This document shows, in pieces, positions 12,708 to 14,749 of a stretch of DNA of 14,749 nucleotides. The notes under the pieces were generated by a model. The model was not told the DNA's origin. It did not search any database and saw only the letters and a list, made by a program, of their open reading frames with translations. The translations under genes were made by a program, and so were the position numbers. Source of the DNA: DATLGD01 sp035540755 (GTDB lineage: Bacteria > Actinomycetota > Actinomycetes > Mycobacteriales > SCTD01); NCBI GenBank assembly GCA_035540755.1, contig DATLGD010000024.1:1-14749 (forward strand), given 5' to 3'. How positions within the stretch are numbered: the stretch's first letter is position 1; every line of letters starts with the position of its first letter.

Positions 12708-13931
12708 GTGGAGCCGGTCGGCGTGCTGCTCGGGCTGCTCGTCGGCCTGGTGCTCGGCGCTGCGCTGGTCGCCGTCGTGCGGCGCGCGCCGCGGGTGCGG
12801 CTCAGCGACGACCGCTACCTGCCGCTGGAGAACGACCCGGACGAGCCGCCGTCGTCGGTCGACGTCATCGAGGCGCTGCCGGTGGCCGTCGCGGTGCTCG
12901 ACGGCGACGACGACGTCGTGCTGGCCAACCGCACCGCCGTCGAGCTGGGGATGGTGCGCGGCGACCGGCTCGTGGTCGCCGAGCTGCGGCGCCTGGTGCG
13001 CGAGACCCGGCTGGACGGCGCGGCGCGCGAGGCGGAGGTCGACGTCGACGTGCCCCGGCTGGCCCGGCTGCCGGAGGCGGTGCGGGTGCGGATGGCGCCG
13101 GTCGGCCGGGGCGGGCACGTCGCGCTGCTGCTGGAGGACGTCACCGAGGCCCGCCGGGTCGAGGCGGTGCGGCGCGACTTCGTGGCCAACGTCAGCCACG
13201 AGCTGAAGACCCCGGTGGGAGCGATGAGCCTGCTGGCCGAGGCGCTCGGCGACGCCGCGGGCGACCCGGTCGCCGTCCGGCGCTTCGCATGGCAGGTGCA
13301 GCGCGAGGCCGGCCGGCTCGCGCGGCTGGTGCAGGAGCTGCTCGACCTGTCCCGGCTGCAGGGCGCCGACCCGCTGCCGGAGCCGGAGCCGGTGTCGGTG
13401 GACCGGGTGGTCGCCGAGGCCGTCGACCGGGCGCGCACCGCCGCCGCCGCCGCCGGGATCCGGGTCGTGCGCGGCGGCGCGCGTGGCCTGACCGTCCTCG
13501 GCAGCGAGACGCAGCTGGTGACCGCGCTCGGCAACCTCATCGAGAACGCGGTGCACTACAGCCCGGACGGCACGCAGGTGGCGGTCGCCGTCCGCGAGGG
13601 CGACGGCGCCGTCGAGCTGAGCGTCACCGACGAGGGGATCGGGATCGCCGACAAGGACCTCGAGCGGGTCTTCGAGCGCTTCTACCGGGCCGACCCGGCG
13701 CGCTCGCGAGCCACCGGCGGCACCGGGCTCGGCCTCGCGATCGTCAAGCACGTGGCGACCAACCACGGCGGCGAGGTGCGGGTCTGGAGCGTCGAGGGAT
13801 CGGGCTCGACGTTCACGCTGCGGCTGCCGGCCGGAGACGCCCGCGGCGGGCACGCTGCGCCCGGGGCGGATGCCGTGGGTGCCGGGAGGGCGGCCACGAC
13901 CGGCCGCCGGAGCGAGGGGGAGGGCGCGTGA
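12708..13931 (+). CDS. senX3: Sensor histidine kinase SenX3
   Basis: The 407-aa kinase senses phosphate limitation, through PhoU and Pst, and phosphorylates RegX3. It has one clear N-terminal membrane segment (about 4-23, VGVLLGLLVGLVLGAALVAV), a PAS-like domain (about 50-145), and a HisKA domain with RRDFVANVSHELKTP, where H164 is the phosphorylation site. The ATPase domain has the N box NLIENAVHY (N280), DEGIGI (308-313), the F box ERFYRAD and the G2 box GGTGLGLAIVKH (337-348). A poorly conserved Gly/Ala-rich tail of about 30 residues follows. The GTG at 12708 is chosen because TAGCAT lies 7 nt upstream; an earlier in-frame GTG at 12678 would put that -10 inside the gene. It overlaps regX3 by GTGA. 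Confidence 0.96.
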   Translation: MEPVGVLLGLLVGLVLGAALVAVVRRAPRVRLSDDRYLPLENDPDEPPSSVDVIEALPVAVAVLDGDDDVVLANRTAVELGMVRGDRLVVAELRRLVRETRLDGAAREAEVDVDVPRLARLPEAVRVRMAPVGRGGHVALLLEDVTEARRVEAVRRDFVANVSHELKTPVGAMSLLAEALGDAAGDPVAVRRFAWQVQREAGRLARLVQELLDLSRLQGADPLPEPEPVSVDRVVAEAVDRARTAAAAAGIRVVRGGARGLTVLGSETQLVTALGNLIENAVHYSPDGTQVAVAVREGDGAVELSVTDEGIGIADKDLERVFERFYRADPARSRATGGTGLGLAIVKHVATNHGGEVRVWSVEGSGSTFTLRLPAGDARGGHAAPGADAVGAGRAATTGRRSEGEGA

Positions 13932-14608
13932 CGCGCGTGCTGGTGGTCGAGGACGAGGAGTCCATCTCCGACCCGCTGGCCTACCTGCTGCGGCAGGAGG
14001 GCTTCGAGGTCGTGGTGGCCGCGGACGGGCCGGACGGGCTGGCGGAGTTCGACCGGGCCGGCGCCGACATCGTGCTGCTCGACCTCATGCTGCCCGGGCT
14101 GTCCGGCACCGAGGTCTGCCGGACGCTGCGGTCGAAGAGCTCGGTGCCGGTGATCATGCTGACGGCGCGCGACAGCGAGATCGACAAGGTGGTCGGCCTC
14201 GAGCTCGGCGCCGACGACTACGTGACCAAGCCGTTCAGCTCCCGTGAGCTGCTGGCCCGGGTGCGGGCGGTGCTGCGCCGCGGCGCCGAGCCCGAGGAGC
14301 AGCCGAACGGCGTGCTGCAGGCCGGCCCGGTGCGGATGGACGTGGACCGGCACGTGGTCACCGTCGACGGCGAGCAGGTCTCGCTGCCGCTCAAGGAGTT
14401 CGAGCTGCTCGAGCTGCTGATGCGCAACGCCGGCCGGGTGCTCACCCGCGGCCAGCTCATCGACCGGGTGTGGGGCGCCGACTACGTGGGCGACACCAAG
14501 ACGCTCGACGTCCACGTCAAGCGGCTGCGGGCCAAGATCGAGCCGGACCCGGGCAACCCCCGGCACCTGGTGACGGTGCGCGGCCTGGGCTACAAGCTCG
14601 ACCCCTGA
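13928..14608 (+). CDS. regX3: Response regulator RegX3 (OmpR/PhoB family)
   Basis: The 226-aa protein has a receiver domain (1-120): acidic pocket VVEDEES (E8, D9), phosphoacceptor D52 in VLLDLMLPG, T79 in MLTARD and K101 in VTKPFS. The OmpR-type winged-helix DNA-binding domain (about 128-226) has LPLKEFELLELLMRN, RVLTRGQLIDRVWG, and the recognition helix KTLDVHVKRLRAKIE followed by the wing VTVRGLGYKL. Phosphorylated RegX3 activates phosphate-starvation genes through 11-bp direct-repeat sites, such as the one upstream of senX3. The GTG overlaps the senX3 stop codon by 4 nt and follows a purine-rich AGGGGGAGGG, so the two are translationally coupled. Position and motifs match Rv0491 and Streptomyces PhoP. 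Confidence 0.97.
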   Translation: MTRVLVVEDEESISDPLAYLLRQEGFEVVVAADGPDGLAEFDRAGADIVLLDLMLPGLSGTEVCRTLRSKSSVPVIMLTARDSEIDKVVGLELGADDYVTKPFSSRELLARVRAVLRRGAEPEEQPNGVLQAGPVRMDVDRHVVTVDGEQVSLPLKEFELLELLMRNAGRVLTRGQLIDRVWGADYVGDTKTLDVHVKRLRAKIEPDPGNPRHLVTVRGLGYKLDP

Positions 14609-14631
14609 CCGCCAGGAGCCCTCCCGACGGT
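14609..14631. repeat. Direct copy of a 23-bp repeat after regX3
   Basis: Positions 14609-14631, beginning 1 nt after the regX3 stop with CCGCCAGGAGCCC, are identical to 14673-14695. The first 22 bases also occur inverted at 14713-14734. It can therefore pair with the far arm of the downstream inverted repeat as an alternative hairpin. Confidence 0.9.
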
Positions 14632-14657
14632 CCCGCGCGGTGGCGAACCCGCCGTCG

Positions 14658-14749
14658 CCGCTCCACCCGCCTCCGCCAGGAGCCCTCCCGACGGTTTCAG
14701 CGGCCCGGTTACCCGTCGGGAGGGCTCCTGGCGGAGGCGGGTGGAGCGG
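14658..14749. repeat. Perfect 37-bp inverted repeat at the window end
   Basis: The left arm (14658-14694, starting CCGCTCCACCCGCC and ending CTCCCGACGG) is the exact reverse complement of the right arm (14713-14749). The loop is 18 nt, TTTCAGCGGCCCGGTTAC. The arm reaches the last base of the window, so it may be longer. As RNA it would make a very stable hairpin that could terminate regX3 transcription, but the stem is much longer than a normal terminator. Confidence 0.9.

Noticed and set aside
12576..13853. Upstream extension of the phoU frame opposite senX3 (643 codons in all)
   Set aside because: Only the last 217 residues are PhoU. The rest is a low-complexity antisense of senX3.
14609..14749. 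Insertion sequence end or transposon terminal repeat
   Set aside because: No transposase, target duplication or inner element is visible; the arms are separated by only 18 nt.

Overview
The window is very GC-rich (about three quarters G+C, third codon positions almost all G or C). Its gene content is that of a high-GC actinomycete: mycothiol synthesis (mshA), an SsgB-type sporulation/division protein, a SenX3-RegX3/PhoU phosphate switch and an HbhA-like protein. SsgB together with this order suggests a sporulating or differentiating soil lineage such as Geodermatophilaceae. That placement is inference; no rRNA or other marker is present.

Layout. 1-1248: an ECF sigma factor and a downstream membrane protein cut by the window edge (minus strand). 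1249-2673: a minus-strand RsbW-like ATPase fused to a PAS domain, ending in a strong hairpin. 2837-4415: a plus-strand XRE regulator, an HbhA-like protein, a terminator and a small DUF2516-type membrane protein. 4428-5304: a divergent pair, an unknown 83-aa protein and SsgB. 5367-7143: a minus-strand methyltransferase and short-chain dehydrogenase, separated by two near-identical 35-bp palindromes. 7242-9818: divergent mshA, a translationally coupled YbjN-domain gene, then phosphoglycerate mutase. 9930-11894: a secreted subtilase with a C-terminal repeat (propeller-like) region. 11922-14608: phoU (minus) divergent from senX3-regX3 (plus), with a three-unit PHO-box-like direct repeat between them. 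14609-14749: intergenic repeats ending in a perfect 37-bp inverted repeat at the last base.

The order XRE regulator, HbhA-like, DUF2516, SDR, mshA, ybjN, gpm, senX3, regX3 follows Mycobacterium tuberculosis Rv0474-Rv0491 from memory, so this is a conserved actinobacterial core neighbourhood with lineage-specific replacements (SsgB, the methyltransferase, the protease, and phoU placed beside senX3 as Streptomyces does with phoU-phoRP). 

Many genes have a -10-like hexamer 6-8 nt before the start codon and no Shine-Dalgarno sequence, indicating frequent leaderless transcripts. No tRNA, rRNA, CRISPR array, transposase, integrase or recognisable phage gene was seen. I see no clear undescribed multi-gene system. 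The most interesting items are the terminal inverted repeat, the PHO-box array, the twin palindromes and the two unusual domain fusions.
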